Positions 45,689-55,778 of a stretch of DNA of 64,000 bases are shown piece by piece. Position numbers and translations under genes: made by a program. This DNA is from Nostoc sp. TCL26-01 (GTDB lineage Bacteria > Cyanobacteriota > Cyanobacteriia > Cyanobacteriales > Nostocaceae). Positions within the stretch are counted from its first letter, which is position 1; every line of letters begins with the position of its first letter. Where the stretch lies: the NCBI RefSeq assembly GCF_013393945.1, contig NZ_CP040297.1, positions 496,001 to 560,000 on the forward strand, in the 5' to 3' direction. A model generated the notes under the pieces. That model saw only the letters and a list, made by a program, of their open reading frames with translations, searched no databases and was not told the DNA's origin.

Positions 45689-48600
45689 TTATACTTTATC
45701 TAGCTTTTTCTTCCACATCCGCCACCACATAAACACTGGTTTACTCCAAGTTCCACCAAATAAGTCGTGGAGTAGGGTGTAAAAACAGGGAATGATGAAC
45801 AGCGTCAGGACTGTTGCTAAAGACAAACCGGAAAATACCACAACACCTAATGGTTGTAAAAATTCTGCACCTTCACCGATACCTAATGCTAGAGGAAACA
45901 TCCCTAAGACAGTGGTGATGGTAGTCATTAACACTGGGCGTAAGCGTTGTGGTGCAGCTAACAAAATTGCCGTTTTCCGGTCAACTTGATCTCGTTCGCG
46001 GATTTGGTTAGCCAACTCCACCATGATGATGGCGTTGTTAACGACAATACCCACTAATAAAACTGCACCGACAATTACAGTTGCACCTATAGCTGTCTGA
46101 GTGATGTACAGTCCAAAAATACCCCCAGCCAATGCTAGAGGTATTGTAAACATAATCACCAAGGGGTCAATGAGGGAATTATATTGCACCGCCATGACGA
46201 CAAACACCAAGAAAGTCGCTAATCCACCTAACAGTTGTAATGAACTTTGGAGTTGTTGGTTTGATTCTGCGGCTGAACTAGGTAAGATACTTACGCCTTC
46301 TGGTAGTTGGAGGTTACTGACGACATTATTTACCTGAGCTAGGGCTTGACTCAAGCTTGCTCCTTGGGTTAAGTTACCTGCTAATAAGATGACTTGCCGT
46401 TGATTGATGCGCTGAATTTCCCCTGGTGCTTGAGCTTCGACAATTTTGGCAACATCACTCAGACGGACTTGGTGATTGTTATCTACAAACAAAGGTAATC
46501 TTTCCAGTTGAGTACCTGTTTGTACTGATGCTTCATTTAACTGCACTCGCACATCTACTAAACGGTTGCCTCGTTGTAGTTGAGTGGGTATACTCCCTTC
46601 CAAGGCAGTTTGAATGGTTTCGCCAATATTGGTTGTCGTCAAACCTAAAGCGGCTACCCGTTCCCAGTCTGGACGAATTTGAATTTCTGGTTGGCGTTCA
46701 TCAGCATCAGGGCGGAATCTAGCTTGGGTGACTTGTTCTTCTAAGGCTGCTAGCACTTGACGACTAGCTTGTTGTAATTTATCCGGGTTGTTACCTTGAA
46801 GAATCACATCAACGTCAGCATTGCGTACAGGGGAATTGTTGACAATTAAACCCCGTACTTGTCCGGGAGCTAACCGCAGACGAATTCCTGCTAAGTTTAA
46901 CTTGTTGAGTTGTTGCGTCACTCGTTCAACGTAAGCATCGACATTCGTACCGGGTTTGAGGGTAATGGTGCTAGTACCGCGTAAGGGGTTGGCGTTGGTG
47001 GTATTACCAAATAATGCACCACCGGCGGTGGAGAAAGTATACTCAGTTTCTGGCTGTTTGCGGAGAATCTCATCTACCGCATTCATGACTTTTAGGTTAG
47101 TTTCCAAGGGTGTTCCGGGAGGAAACTGAGCAAATAAATTGGCTTGTCCGGTGTTGATGCGGGGAAGAATTTGTTGGGGAATTTGCGGAGCCATCCATAA
47201 ACTGCCACCACCAAAGAGGATAATAGCGATCGCTATCGTCACAATTCGCCAACGTAATATTCCCACGAGGAAACTACCATAGCCCCTAGTTGAAGCATCA
47301 AAGCGGTTGTTAAATTCCCGCAGTAACCAAAAATTGTTTAAGTTACTGGAAACTCGCCAACCCAACAACCGCGAAGCCAGCATCGGTACAACGGTGACGG
47401 CAATTAAAATTGATGCTGCAACAGAAAAGCTGATAGTTAAGATTAATTCATTGAACAATAAAGCAATAAAGCCACCAATTAACAAAAACGGCAATACTGC
47501 TACTAAGTTAGTACTGGTGGAGGCTACTAAGGCTGATTCTACTTCTTGGCTACTGCGTTCGGCTTGAGCAATCAGTTGCTTTTGACTCAAGTTGCTTTTG
47601 TTATTCTTGCCTGGTGTCATCCCCACACCCTCAGCAATATTCTCCAACATGACGATGGAGTTATCAACCACAATTCCCACACCCAAGGCTAAACCTCCCA
47701 AACTAAACACGTTGAGAGATATGCCAAATAATCCCATAAAAATGATCGCTGCTAGGGTGGCAAGGGGAATTGCTAGGACGATAATCAAAGTTTGTCGTAA
47801 GGAACCGAGAAATAACAGCACAGCGATCGCTGCTAATGCCGTACCGATCAACCCGGAACTGGTAACATTGGAGATAGAGTTACGAATAAATCTGGATTCG
47901 TCTAGGGTGGGTGTAATGACTGTACCTTCTGGAACTAAACCCGATTGACGCAATTCTTCTAGACGTTTTTTCACTCCATCAACAACATTAATGGTGTTAG
48001 CATCCGGTTGCTTTTGAATACTCACTTTCACGGCTGGTGCGCCATTGAGTGAGACGTAGACTCGTTGTTGTTCTGAACCGTCTATAACTTCGGCAAAGTC
48101 ACGCAAATAAACACGGCGACGGGGGGCTGAGGACTGGGTACTTGTGCTTGGTGAGGAGACTTCAAAGGAAAAATTGTTGAGTTCTGCTGCATCTTTAAAT
48201 CTCCCCACCGTCCGGGTTAATGGTTCGGAATTTTGTCCTAAAATTCGCCCACCAGAGATATCAACGTTACGATCTCTCAATTCATCTAAAACATCGGTTA
48301 AACCTACACCTAAAGCCTGTAACCGATCTAAGTCAATATTAACTCTAACTTCTTCTTGTACCCCTCCCGATACATCTACCCCAGCCACCCCAGCTACAAC
48401 GCCCAACTCCCGCGCTAGTTCTTCTTCGGCAAATACTCGCAAATCTAGCCCAGCTAGAGAAGGGGAAGTTAACGCAAATTCGTATACTGGCAACTGTGAA
48501 GGATCAACTTTAAATAAACGCGGTTCTTCTAATGTATCTGGTAAGGTATTTCTAGCTCTGTTAAATGCTGCTGTGGCATCATTAAGGGCTTGGTCAATAT

Positions 48601-48943
48601 TACCTCCTGGTTGAAAGAACAAATCCAAACTGACTTGTCCCTCACGAGTTTGAGAAAAAACCTGTACTACTCCCTCCGTAGCTGAAAAAGCTTCTTCTAG
48701 AGGCTTGGTGACTTCATCAATTGCTACTTCCGGTGAAATTCCTGGTGCTTGTATCCTGACACCAATGCGCGGATAGGTAATTGATGGCAGTAAATCTACA
48801 GGCAATTTGACAATAAAAAATATCCCTAGCACGACAACTGCTAAGGTAAGCATGAGTGTGCCAATATGTTGACGGATAGATATAGCACTGAGGCTAAATC
48901 CACTGCCTTTACTTACTTGCTGCATGATGTCGCTTTGCTCCAA
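45689..48943 (-). CDS. RND-family efflux transporter (AcrB/MdtBC type)
   Basis: 1084 residues, the usual RND length. First helix near 27-46 (LMLTLAVVVLGIFFIVKLPVDLLPSITYPRIGV), two large periplasmic loops, and helix 4 with the proton-relay acidic pair region (GGLALGVGIVVDNSIVMLENIAEG). Trimeric inner-membrane proton antiporter for drugs, metals or lipids. The partner adaptor is encoded 102 bp upstream on the same strand. No outer-membrane factor gene is in the window. Confidence 0.93.
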   Translation of the reverse strand: MEQSDIMQQVSKGSGFSLSAISIRQHIGTLMLTLAVVVLGIFFIVKLPVDLLPSITYPRIGVRIQAPGISPEVAIDEVTKPLEEAFSATEGVVQVFSQTREGQVSLDLFFQPGGNIDQALNDATAAFNRARNTLPDTLEEPRLFKVDPSQLPVYEFALTSPSLAGLDLRVFAEEELARELGVVAGVAGVDVSGGVQEEVRVNIDLDRLQALGVGLTDVLDELRDRNVDISGGRILGQNSEPLTRTVGRFKDAAELNNFSFEVSSPSTSTQSSAPRRRVYLRDFAEVIDGSEQQRVYVSLNGAPAVKVSIQKQPDANTINVVDGVKKRLEELRQSGLVPEGTVITPTLDESRFIRNSISNVTSSGLIGTALAAIAVLLFLGSLRQTLIIVLAIPLATLAAIIFMGLFGISLNVFSLGGLALGVGIVVDNSIVMLENIAEGVGMTPGKNNKSNLSQKQLIAQAERSSQEVESALVASTSTNLVAVLPFLLIGGFIALLFNELILTISFSVAASILIAVTVVPMLASRLLGWRVSSNLNNFWLLREFNNRFDASTRGYGSFLVGILRWRIVTIAIAIILFGGGSLWMAPQIPQQILPRINTGQANLFAQFPPGTPLETNLKVMNAVDEILRKQPETEYTFSTAGGALFGNTTNANPLRGTSTITLKPGTNVDAYVERVTQQLNKLNLAGIRLRLAPGQVRGLIVNNSPVRNADVDVILQGNNPDKLQQASRQVLAALEEQVTQARFRPDADERQPEIQIRPDWERVAALGLTTTNIGETIQTALEGSIPTQLQRGNRLVDVRVQLNEASVQTGTQLERLPLFVDNNHQVRLSDVAKIVEAQAPGEIQRINQRQVILLAGNLTQGASLSQALAQVNNVVSNLQLPEGVSILPSSAAESNQQLQSSLQLLGGLATFLVFVVMAVQYNSLIDPLVIMFTIPLALAGGIFGLYITQTAIGATVIVGAVLLVGIVVNNAIIMVELANQIRERDQVDRKTAILLAAPQRLRPVLMTTITTVLGMFPLALGIGEGAEFLQPLGVVVFSGLSLATVLTLFIIPCFYTLLHDLFGGTWSKPVFMWWRMWKKKLDKV

Positions 48944-49045
48944 TTCACATTCATTAGGGGTGTAGGGGTGTAAGGGTGCAGGGGTTGAAGGTGTTGGGCG
49001 AGGATCGAAACCGGACTTACGTCTCGCTAGGCGCTTTCCGGCAAA

Positions 49046-50464
49046 TTATTTTGAATTTTGAATTTTGAATTTTGAATTCCCAACAGGGGCTATTTCTGAA
49101 AGAACGGAGATGTCTACAGTTTCCCCGTCTTTTAAGGGTTTATCACTGCGAACAATATAACGCTCTCCTGGTTGCAAGCCAGAAAGAATCTCCACTTTGC
49201 CATCAGCTTTTTTCCCTAACGTCACTGCACGGGCGCTGACTTTTGGCTTGTCTTGTGCATCTTTGAGTACGTACAGCGTACCGTTTTGTCGTTCTGGTTG
49301 TTCTTGGGTGATGTTGGAAGATTGCTGGTTTCTTGCTTCTTGTTGAATGGCTGTTTGCGACACCACTACTCGCTGTGGGATTTGATTTTCAAAATTGACA
49401 CTTGCTGTCAGTCCACTACCAATGTTGCCTTGGGCATTAGGAATCACTACTTCCACAGGTATTAAACGCGCTGTATCAGCAACTGGAGAAATGCGGGTAA
49501 CTCTACCAATTAATTTTTGCTGGGGGAAAGCATCTAAGCGTACTTGCACAGATTGTCCGACTCGAATTTGTCCTACTTCTAATTCGGATACTTGCACAAC
49601 AACTTTAATTCGGCTCAAGTCAGCAATTTTCAGAACTTCGCCGCCTACTTGTAAAAGATTACCTGGTTCTGTGACTTTTTCACTAATCACACCAGTGATA
49701 GGAGATACAAGACGAGTATATGATCTGCGTTCTTTGACTTGAGCAATCACGGCTTTTTGGGCAATTACTCTACCTTGGGCAGCTGAAACTGCTTGTTGTT
49801 CTGTCTTGACTTGTTGAATTGCTGCTTGTAGTGCTTGGACTGCGGTTTTGGCTTCAGTATTGGCTTGTTGAGCAGTTTGTTCAGCGATCGCCCCTTCTTT
49901 CAATAATTGCTGTTGGCGTTTAGAATCAGCTTGGGCTTGTATCACCTCTAATCTTGCTCGTTCGACTTGGGTGCGGGCATTACTGACTTGATTTGTCGCC
50001 CTGGCTACTTCTGATTGTAAGGCTGCTAGTTCAGCTTCAGCTTGTTGTAACTCTGTTGACAACAGGGTATCGTCTAACTGTCCGACGTTTTGCCCTTGTG
50101 TCACACTATCCCCGACATCTAAATTTAAAGATAATAATCTCGCTTCTACTTGCGATCGCAGTGATACAGTCCGAAATGATGTTGTCGTACCTGTGTACTC
50201 TCGTTGTTTCTCTAGTTTACCTGTACGGGCGATCGCTACATCCACATCTGTTGGGCCTCCCTGTTCTCCACCTCTTCGTTGCTGAGATTGGGCTTCGGCT
50301 GTTTCTTTGGGTAAAGAACCGCAGCTTGTTGTTAGTACTCCCATACTTAACAGACAAGTCATAAATATGATGGATTTTGCTGATTTTTGCGGAGGAATTT
50401 TGCCAATTAACTCTGTTTTTGTCTTCATTAATTGGTATGCGGCTGGGTAGAGTTGCTGTTTCAT
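49046..50464 (-). CDS. RND periplasmic adaptor lipoprotein (AcrA/MdtA type)
   Basis: 472 residues. A signal segment (IIFMTCLLSMGVLTTSC) ends in a lipobox, followed by a Gln/Gly-rich linker, lipoyl halves (TTTSFRTVSLRSQVEARLLSL; RLVSPITGVISEKVTEPGNL), a coiled coil (about 130-230), a beta barrel and a membrane-proximal domain. It links the RND pump downstream to an outer-membrane channel. The last residues (NSKFKIQNSK) are encoded by a TTTTGAA tandem repeat (49051-49078), so the extreme C-terminus is repeat-derived. Confidence 0.9.
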   Translation of the reverse strand: MKQQLYPAAYQLMKTKTELIGKIPPQKSAKSIIFMTCLLSMGVLTTSCGSLPKETAEAQSQQRRGGEQGGPTDVDVAIARTGKLEKQREYTGTTTSFRTVSLRSQVEARLLSLNLDVGDSVTQGQNVGQLDDTLLSTELQQAEAELAALQSEVARATNQVSNARTQVERARLEVIQAQADSKRQQQLLKEGAIAEQTAQQANTEAKTAVQALQAAIQQVKTEQQAVSAAQGRVIAQKAVIAQVKERRSYTRLVSPITGVISEKVTEPGNLLQVGGEVLKIADLSRIKVVVQVSELEVGQIRVGQSVQVRLDAFPQQKLIGRVTRISPVADTARLIPVEVVIPNAQGNIGSGLTASVNFENQIPQRVVVSQTAIQQEARNQQSSNITQEQPERQNGTLYVLKDAQDKPKVSARAVTLGKKADGKVEILSGLQPGERYIVRSDKPLKDGETVDISVLSEIAPVGNSKFKIQNSK

Positions 50465-50972
50465 GATTTTTTGTTATGGGTTTTAGTTTAAAATCATCTA
50501 TCTCGCTTCTATCGGGAAGTTTTGCAATCACAGCCTTGTTTTTACCCAGCAATTCCGTACAGATTACTGGCTAAGTTTTCATCGATCTTTTGGTGTCAAA
50601 ACGTACCAATTTTATTATCTCAAGTCAAAGCATTTTCTACAGCTACTGTTGGTAAATAGAAGCAGAATTTGTCCTCAAGATGGAAAAGATTGATTTGACG
50701 ATGGTCAGTATAATTTTTTAGTTTAACTTAGATACTGTCTGAGTCAATTCATAGGCGGCATCTAACAATTTTTACTTTGATTAGATTTAAATACAAACAT
50801 TTAGTTTGTCTAACTATTGTACATATAAAGTAACAAAAACACTAACTAGCTCACAGGGAATTTGCTGTATTCCTGAGAGATATTAAAAATTCTAAACATA
50901 AATTGCCTTTTGTCGCAATGTATTATATAGAAAGATGCAATATTTATTCCATTTAGGAGAGGACCATTACAA
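50465..50972. other. Divergent intergenic region
   Basis: 508 bp between the RND operon (minus) and the bilin lyase (plus). AT-rich, with no STRR, MITE or gene that I can support, which is unusual for this window. Promoters for both directions must lie here but none is obvious. Confidence 0.4.
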
Positions 50973-51512
50973 GTGACATCATCGCTAAAACTGGCACACA
51001 CCGCCGACGAATTGCAAATCATGGAGTTTTTCCAGGAATCTGTTGGTCAGTGGCGTTCGGAAAGGCGTTACTATACTCTCCCTGATGGTGAAACTAAGGA
51101 AATGGAAAGTATCATTACTATCCGATTTTTACAATCAGGATGTGATGAGCTGCAAAAATTAGCCCAGATACATGAATTGCCACAGTCAGTGATTTTGACC
51201 TGTGGTGCAGAGGTTAACTGGTGTAGTACAGATGTGATTAACAACAGACATGAGTCCCAAGGTTCTACGCTATTTGGCGCTCTAGGAAACACATTGTACC
51301 GCGATCGCGGTTTTGCCACATCCAAACCAGTCACCGCTAAGTATCATTTTTCTAACTCAAAAACCCTATGTTTGCGTACAGAATACAATGGCTCAGTCTT
51401 TGAAGAAGAATTAAAACTCATTGGCAACAGATATCGTACCAGACAGACGATCATTTCTCGTGCTGGTGAACAGTTGATGATTGGTCAATATCTGGAAAAG
51501 AGAATTGAGTGA
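50973..51512 (+). CDS. CpcS/CpeS-family phycobiliprotein lyase
   Basis: 179 residues from a GTG with AGGAGAGG 10 nt upstream. EFFQESVGQWRSERRYYTL (about 18-36), CLRTEYNGSVFEEELKLIGNRYRTRQTI (about 134-161) and the lipocalin-like beta pattern match the CpcS/CpeS family, which attaches phycocyanobilin to Cys84-type sites of phycobiliproteins in the cytoplasm. The exact subclass (CpcS, CpcU or CpeS) cannot be settled here. It stands alone, away from any phycobilisome operon. Confidence 0.82.
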   Translation: MTSSLKLAHTADELQIMEFFQESVGQWRSERRYYTLPDGETKEMESIITIRFLQSGCDELQKLAQIHELPQSVILTCGAEVNWCSTDVINNRHESQGSTLFGALGNTLYRDRGFATSKPVTAKYHFSNSKTLCLRTEYNGSVFEEELKLIGNRYRTRQTIISRAGEQLMIGQYLEKRIE

Positions 51513-51526
51513 GTAGTCCAGAGATT

Positions 51527-51589
51527 GTAGGGGCGGGTTAAGTGAGATATTGGTGAATCATGTCAGCATATCTTTTAACCCGCCCCTAC
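51527..51589. repeat. 63-bp hairpin repeat GTAGGGGCGGGTTAA, copy 1
   Basis: GTAGGGGCGGGTTAA pairs with TTAACCCGCCCCTAC across a loop containing GAGATATTGGTGAATCATG. It lies between two convergent genes, where it could act as a terminator. A second copy with a similar loop is at 55580-55641. Confidence 0.75.
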
Positions 51590-51652
51590 TGCTTGTGAGA
51601 AATGCGGGTAGCCTCTGTTGACTAAAAATATGTACTCAGCACTCGTTACTCT

Positions 51653-52222
51653 CTAAGCACTAGCAGACGAGTCAGATTGATTTAAGAAAGAACGCGCATT
51701 TAAAGAAAGCATGACGCGGGAAATGCCGGTGAATAAAACGCTAACACCAACAAGGGTTCCCAGTAACCAAGGTGCATCAAAAGGCCATTGAAACCAAATC
51801 ATTGCACCTAACACTAAAGTAATGATGCCATCACCCAAAACCCAAGTCCAGTTTTGCTGAGGACGCAAACGAAACGCCAAAATTAACTCAAAGACACCTT
51901 CAGTCAATAAGAAGCTACCTAACAACAGAGTCAGAGTGAGAATCCCTGTTTTAGGGTAAATAAACAACATCACACCTGTTGCAATGTACAGTCCACTCAA
52001 CAACAACTTCCACAGAAAACCGCCTTGTTGACGAGTTTGAGTTGCGTAGACTAACTTAGCAAATCCGGAAGAGATGAGAATTAAAGCAAACCAAGTTTCG
52101 GCAAAAATTGTGGAAACAACAGGTATAGCGATCGCCACAATCCCTAAAATAATTAACAGGACACCAATTACTAGTGATCCATTAATATTCTGATTAATGT
52201 CTTGAGAAACATTGCTTGTCAT
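51653..52222 (-). CDS. HdeD/DUF308-family membrane protein
   Basis: 189 residues from the ATG at 52222 (AGGGA 8 nt upstream); the frame extends to 52366 but those residues look non-coding. Six short membrane helices in three repeated pairs (IGVLLIILGIVAIAIP, GLYIATGVMLFIYP, GDGIITLVLGAMIWFQWP), the DUF308 pattern seen in the E. coli acid-stress protein HdeD. Function in cyanobacteria unknown. Convergent with the lyase gene and divergent from the M14 peptidase. Confidence 0.85.
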   Translation of the reverse strand: MTSNVSQDINQNINGSLVIGVLLIILGIVAIAIPVVSTIFAETWFALILISSGFAKLVYATQTRQQGGFLWKLLLSGLYIATGVMLFIYPKTGILTLTLLLGSFLLTEGVFELILAFRLRPQQNWTWVLGDGIITLVLGAMIWFQWPFDAPWLLGTLVGVSVLFTGISRVMLSLNARSFLNQSDSSASA

Positions 52223-52432
52223 AAAATTTTCCCTATCTCTTAGTGAACCTAAGATTAGACTAGGAAATTTTCGTAATTCTCGGTATAACCCTAAGATATA
52301 CGCCATGTAGCGCAGTTTTACCGATGACACCTTGAACTCAGCAACGTGTGGAAGTGTGATATACATATAAAATTGCCACGATTAAGCTTATGATGAGCGT
52401 AAATCAGCAACGGGTAGAGTCAGGAATTTCAT

Positions 52433-54115
52433 ATGCCGGATGTGCGCTTTGATAAATACTACCGTTACGCAGAACTGACAGAAATTCTCCACAGCTACGC
52501 ACAGGAATTTCCCCAGTTCATCAAAATAGAAAGTATCGGCAAGAGTTACGAAGGTCGAGATATCTGGTTATTAACTGTCACTAATTTTGCCACAGGTGCA
52601 GACCAAGAAAAACCAGCCCTGTGGATTGATGGTAATATACACGCTCTGGAAATAGCACCATCGAGTGTTTGCTTATATTTTTTGCAAACATTAGTCACAG
52701 CCTATGGAACTAATTCAGATGTTACCCGTTGTTTAGATACCCGTGTCTATTATATTTGCCCCCGCGTTAACCCTGATGGCGCAGAGTTGGCGTTGTCAGA
52801 TAGACCTAAGTTTATTCGTTCCTCTACCCGTCCCTATCCCTACGATGAAGAACCCAACGATGGCTTAGTCATGGAAGATATAGATGGTGATGGACGAATT
52901 TTACTGATGCGTATCCCCGATGCAAATGGGGCATGGAAAATTTGCCCTACAGAACCTCGGTTGATGGTGCGTCGTGAACCCACAGAAACTGGTGGTGAAT
53001 ATTACAGGTTACTAGCAGAAGGGCGGTTAGAAAATTACGACGGTGTGCAGATAAAAGTTCAGCCCCCCAAAGAAGGGTTAGATTTGAACCGCAATTTTCC
53101 AGCTTTATGGCGACAAGAATTTCAACAACCAGGGGCTGGGGATTATCCCACATCTGAATCAGAAGTGCGATCGCTAGTCCATTTCCTGACTAATCATCCT
53201 AACATCACTGGTGCAATTACTTTTCACACCTTTAGCGGCGTTCTCATCCGTCCTTATACTGATAAAAGTGATGATGAATTTCCGGTTAATGATCTGCGTA
53301 CCTATCAAAAAATTGGTGACAAAGGTACAGAAATTACAGGCTACCCAGCCATATCAGCCTTTCACGAATTCCGCTATGATCCCAAAGACTTTATCACTGG
53401 GACATTTGACGATTGGGCTTATGAATACCAAGGTTTATTTGCTTGGACTGTAGAAGTTTGGAGTCCCCAACGTCAAGCCGGAATTACTGATTATAAATAT
53501 ACTGACTGGCAACGAGAACACCCTTTAGAAGATGATTTAAAATTACTCCGTTGGAATGATCAACAATTAGCAGGTAAAGGTTATGTAGATTGGTATCCCT
53601 TTGACCATCCCCAACTTGGTAAAATCGAAATCGGTGGCTGGGATACCATGTATGCTTGGTCAAATCCACCGTCAGAGTTTTTAGAAAAGGAACTATCCCG
53701 CTTTCCTGAATGGTTAATCTGGCATTTATTAATATCTCCTCGGTTGGAAATTTATCAAGCCAGTGTGCATCAGTTAGGAGACAGTTTATATCGAGTCCAG
53801 CTAGTTGTGCAGAACACAGGTTGGCTACCCAGCCACATTACCCAAAAAGCTTTAGAGAAAAAATTAGTCCGGGGTTGTATTTGTGAGATTGCACTACCAC
53901 CTGGCGCAACCTTAGAACAAGGTAAGCAACAAGAAGAATTAGGTCAATTAGCAGGACGGAATTACAAACCCTCAGCCCCCACGAGAAGACAAAGTGATCC
54001 CACCAGCGATCGCCTTAAAGTAGAATGGATTGTTAGAGCGATCGCTGGTAGTAAAGTTAAGTTATCAGCTCGTCATGAACGTGCCGGTGTAGTGCGTACT
54101 GAGTTGACATTATGA
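52433..54115 (+). CDS. M14-family zinc carboxypeptidase
   Basis: 560 residues, no signal peptide. Zinc ligands H70 and E73 in DGNIHALE, the later His in TFHTFSGVLIRPY, and the catalytic Glu in TVEVWSP. Longer than a plain carboxypeptidase: an insert with an acidic loop (MEDIDGDGRI) and a ~150-residue C-terminal beta region. It removes C-terminal residues from peptides, substrate unknown. It ends 17 bp before the convergent methyltransferase gene. Confidence 0.9.
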   Translation: MPDVRFDKYYRYAELTEILHSYAQEFPQFIKIESIGKSYEGRDIWLLTVTNFATGADQEKPALWIDGNIHALEIAPSSVCLYFLQTLVTAYGTNSDVTRCLDTRVYYICPRVNPDGAELALSDRPKFIRSSTRPYPYDEEPNDGLVMEDIDGDGRILLMRIPDANGAWKICPTEPRLMVRREPTETGGEYYRLLAEGRLENYDGVQIKVQPPKEGLDLNRNFPALWRQEFQQPGAGDYPTSESEVRSLVHFLTNHPNITGAITFHTFSGVLIRPYTDKSDDEFPVNDLRTYQKIGDKGTEITGYPAISAFHEFRYDPKDFITGTFDDWAYEYQGLFAWTVEVWSPQRQAGITDYKYTDWQREHPLEDDLKLLRWNDQQLAGKGYVDWYPFDHPQLGKIEIGGWDTMYAWSNPPSEFLEKELSRFPEWLIWHLLISPRLEIYQASVHQLGDSLYRVQLVVQNTGWLPSHITQKALEKKLVRGCICEIALPPGATLEQGKQQEELGQLAGRNYKPSAPTRRQSDPTSDRLKVEWIVRAIAGSKVKLSARHERAGVVRTELTL

Positions 54116-54132
54116 TCACTCATCACTCACAA

Positions 54133-54798
54133 CTAACTCCGCTTGAGTGCTAAAGTCAACCCATCACCAATAGGAACCAGAGACAGCGTTACTCGTTCGT
54201 CGTTGTATAACTTTTGATTTAAAGTCCGGATAGCTTGAGTACTTTCATCCTGAATGCTAGAGTCAGCCACCCGTCCCGACCATAAAACATTATCAATGGC
54301 AATCAAACCACCAGGACGGATTAATTTCAATGCTTGTTCATAATAGCCTTCGTAATTTTCCTTATCTGCATCGATGAAGGCAAAATCAAAAGTTCCCGCT
54401 TGTCCGTCTGCCAAGAGTGCATCCAACGTTACCAAGCCTGGAGCTAAACGCAGGTCAATTTTATCAGCAACCCCAGCTTCTTGCCAATACCTGCGAGCGA
54501 TCGCTGTAAATTCTTCACTCACATCGCAGGCGATAATTTTGCCATCAGCAGGTAAAGCCAAGGCTACAGACAGTGAACTATAACCAGTAAACACACCAAT
54601 TTCTATGGTTTTCTTTGCCCCTAGTAATTGCACCAACAGCCTCATAAACTGCCCTTGTTCTGGGGAAATCTGCATTAAAGCCCGTGGATGGTTAGCAGTT
54701 TCCTGACGCAGTTTCCAGAGGATTTCTGGTTCACGAACAGAATTAGATAGCAGGTAGTCATACAGTGGTTGATCAAGGCCAATAGTCTGTGCTGACAT
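54133..54798 (-). CDS. Class I SAM-dependent O-methyltransferase (CCoAOMT-like)
   Basis: 221 residues. SAM-binding motif IEIGVFTGYSSL, DADKENY (metal and catalytic loop) and DNVLWSGRV place it with cation-dependent catechol-type O-methyltransferases, like the characterised Synechocystis enzyme of this family. It should methylate catechol or caffeoyl groups; the natural substrate is unknown. Cytoplasmic. Confidence 0.92.
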   Translation of the reverse strand: MSAQTIGLDQPLYDYLLSNSVREPEILWKLRQETANHPRALMQISPEQGQFMRLLVQLLGAKKTIEIGVFTGYSSLSVALALPADGKIIACDVSEEFTAIARRYWQEAGVADKIDLRLAPGLVTLDALLADGQAGTFDFAFIDADKENYEGYYEQALKLIRPGGLIAIDNVLWSGRVADSSIQDESTQAIRTLNQKLYNDERVTLSLVPIGDGLTLALKRS

Positions 54799-54861
54799 AG
54801 TTAATGGGAAGATTGTAAGTATCTACGGCTATACTAACGCTGGAGAGATAATATAAATGAC

Positions 54862-55269
54862 ATGGTGCGGTTTATCTTAACAGCAGTTTTGCTGATACTA
54901 TTATTAGGCTGTGGCAATATTGGCCTATTACCTACGGACAAGTTAGTGCAGAAAGCGATCGCACTCCAGCTAGAACAAACTCAACAGCAACTAAATCAAC
55001 AGTTAGACTTAGATTTTCGCGGCTTTGAAATCAAACATCTCAAAGTTCGCCAAGAACAACCCTTAACAATTCAAAATTTACCAGCCTTCCGCGTCTTAGG
55101 AACGTACGATTTAACTTTTCAGCTACCCAAGAGACAGTTAACAAAACTGCAACAACCTTTTGAAGTTTACCTACAAATTCAACAAGAAGGTAAAACTTGG
55201 CGGTTGCTGCTTCCTGATAAAGCAATCAAAGATACTCAACCATCTTGGCGTAGCTATCTTATCCCATAA
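54862..55269 (+). CDS. Small predicted lipoprotein, unknown
   Basis: 135 residues. A short hydrophobic signal (FILTAVLLILLLGC) ends in a lipobox with Cys17, followed by a mature domain of mixed alpha/beta character (DFRGFEIKHLKVRQEQPLTI; YDLTFQLPKR). No known family recognised. Divergent from the methyltransferase with a 63-bp gap. Confidence 0.75.
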   Translation: MVRFILTAVLLILLLGCGNIGLLPTDKLVQKAIALQLEQTQQQLNQQLDLDFRGFEIKHLKVRQEQPLTIQNLPAFRVLGTYDLTFQLPKRQLTKLQQPFEVYLQIQQEGKTWRLLLPDKAIKDTQPSWRSYLIP

Positions 55270-55579
55270 CTATATATGTGCAACTCGTAAAAGCATCACA
55301 GCTTTTTCCGTATAAACACTAAATATAGTCATGATGAAAGTAATTCGGAATCTGATTTGATTGCTGAATAGACTTGTTTAGGTAGGTAACAGGCGACAGG
55401 TAACAGGTGACAGAAAAGAAGGAAATTAGAGGTGTAATGACTTTTTTGTGTAAGCACAGGCTACGCCAACAAAAATCAAATATGAGTCCTATATGTCAAA
55501 TAAACATGGTGTAGTTAATCTTGCCTATTACCCATTACCCATTCCCTATTACCTGTTACCCTGCATTTCTCACAAAACG
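55270..55579. other. Repeat-filled intergenic region
   Basis: No gene. Holds AGGTAACAGGCGACAGGTAA-type STRRs (about 55380-55412), a copy of the dispersed AATCAAATATGAGTCCTATA repeat (about 55476-55495) and CCCATTACCCATTCCCTATT (about 55530-55550). Confidence 0.5.
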
Positions 55580-55641
55580 GTAGGGGCGGGTTAACGAGAT
55601 ATTCGTGAATGATTGAAGCATATTTGTGAACCCGCCCCTAC
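55580..55641. repeat. 62-bp hairpin repeat GTAGGGGCGGGTTAA, copy 2
   Basis: Same arms as the copy at 51527 and a related loop (AGATATTCGTGAATGAT). It is framed by TTTCTCAC on the left and GTGAGAAA on the right, which gives an outer inverted repeat. Confidence 0.75.
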
Positions 55642-55685
55642 AGCCTCTGGACTTCGGTTTTACCAATTTCGTGAGAAATTCGGGT

Positions 55686-55763
55686 TACCTATCACCTGTT
55701 ACCTATCACCTGTTACCTATCACCTGTTACCTGTTACCTATTCCCTATTCCCTATTCCCTTAA
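55686..55763. repeat. STRR array ACCTATC/ACCTGTT/CCCTATT
   Basis: Alternating heptamers ACCTATC and ACCTGTT, then CCCTATT. It stops 16 bp before the next start codon. Confidence 0.85.
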
Positions 55764-55778
55764 TTACTGGAGAAATAT

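Noticed and set aside
52223..52366. N-terminal extension of the HdeD-like protein
   Set aside because: The ATG at 52222 has AGGGA upstream and matches the family start; the extra 48 residues look non-coding.
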